Of a stretch of 25,224 nt of DNA, positions 25,219 to 25,224 are shown in pieces. The translations under genes were made by a program, and so were the position numbers. The notes beneath the pieces are model-generated. The model did not search any database, had not been told where the DNA came from, and saw nothing but the letters and a program-made list of their open reading frames with translations. Source of the DNA: Cochliopodium minus (taxonomy: Eukaryota; Discosea; Himatismenida; Cochliopodiidae). The first letter of the stretch is position 1; every line of letters begins with the position of its first letter. The stretch lies in contig JAMYWO010000047.1 in NCBI GenBank assembly GCA_024220525.1, forward strand, positions 99,485 through 124,708. The letters are read 5' to 3'.

Positions 25219-25224
25219 AAGAAA

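Overview
The window is nuclear DNA of a very AT-rich, intron-rich, single-celled eukaryote. The evidence is spliced genes with GT-AG introns that are almost pure A/T, Asn- and Lys-rich low-complexity proteins, ubiquitin, WHITE-type ABC half-transporters, and TAA, TAG and TGA all used as stops (so the standard code). An amoeboid protist (dictyostelid-like Amoebozoa, Heterolobosea or Anaeramoeba-like) fits the style, but I cannot place it from sequence alone. A single n at 732 and clustered reading-frame breaks near both ends suggest a draft contig.

Layout. 1-419 (minus): one exon of an Asn/Asp/Glu-rich protein running off the left edge. 733-11614: an ABCG transporter cluster. It holds a 5' fragment (733-1182, minus), two intact 12-exon genes (1647-4610 and 4918-8108, minus) and a third intact 10-exon gene on the plus strand (8828-11614). 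The last two are divergent around a 719-bp intergenic region. I resolved every exon boundary of the three full genes; the spliced lengths (1956, 1962 and 1977 nt) are exact multiples of three and give half-transporters of 651, 653 and 658 residues.

11737-16849 (minus): a 12-exon M1 zinc aminopeptidase whose first 76 residues are a complete ubiquitin, joined in one exon through a Lys/Glu-rich linker. This is the most unusual gene in the window. 17051-18987 (minus): an ankyrin-repeat protein with a probable short first exon. 19384-21860 (plus): a 797-residue HEAT-repeat protein with a His-rich loop. 22103-24663 (plus): a low-complexity Asn-rich protein of unknown family, followed by coding-like exons to 25218 that can be read on only across several one-base frame breaks.

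The genes do not form a pathway. The transporter cluster is a local gene-family expansion with signs of gene conversion and intron loss; the others look like ordinary neighbours. No tRNA, rRNA, CRISPR array or transposase was seen.
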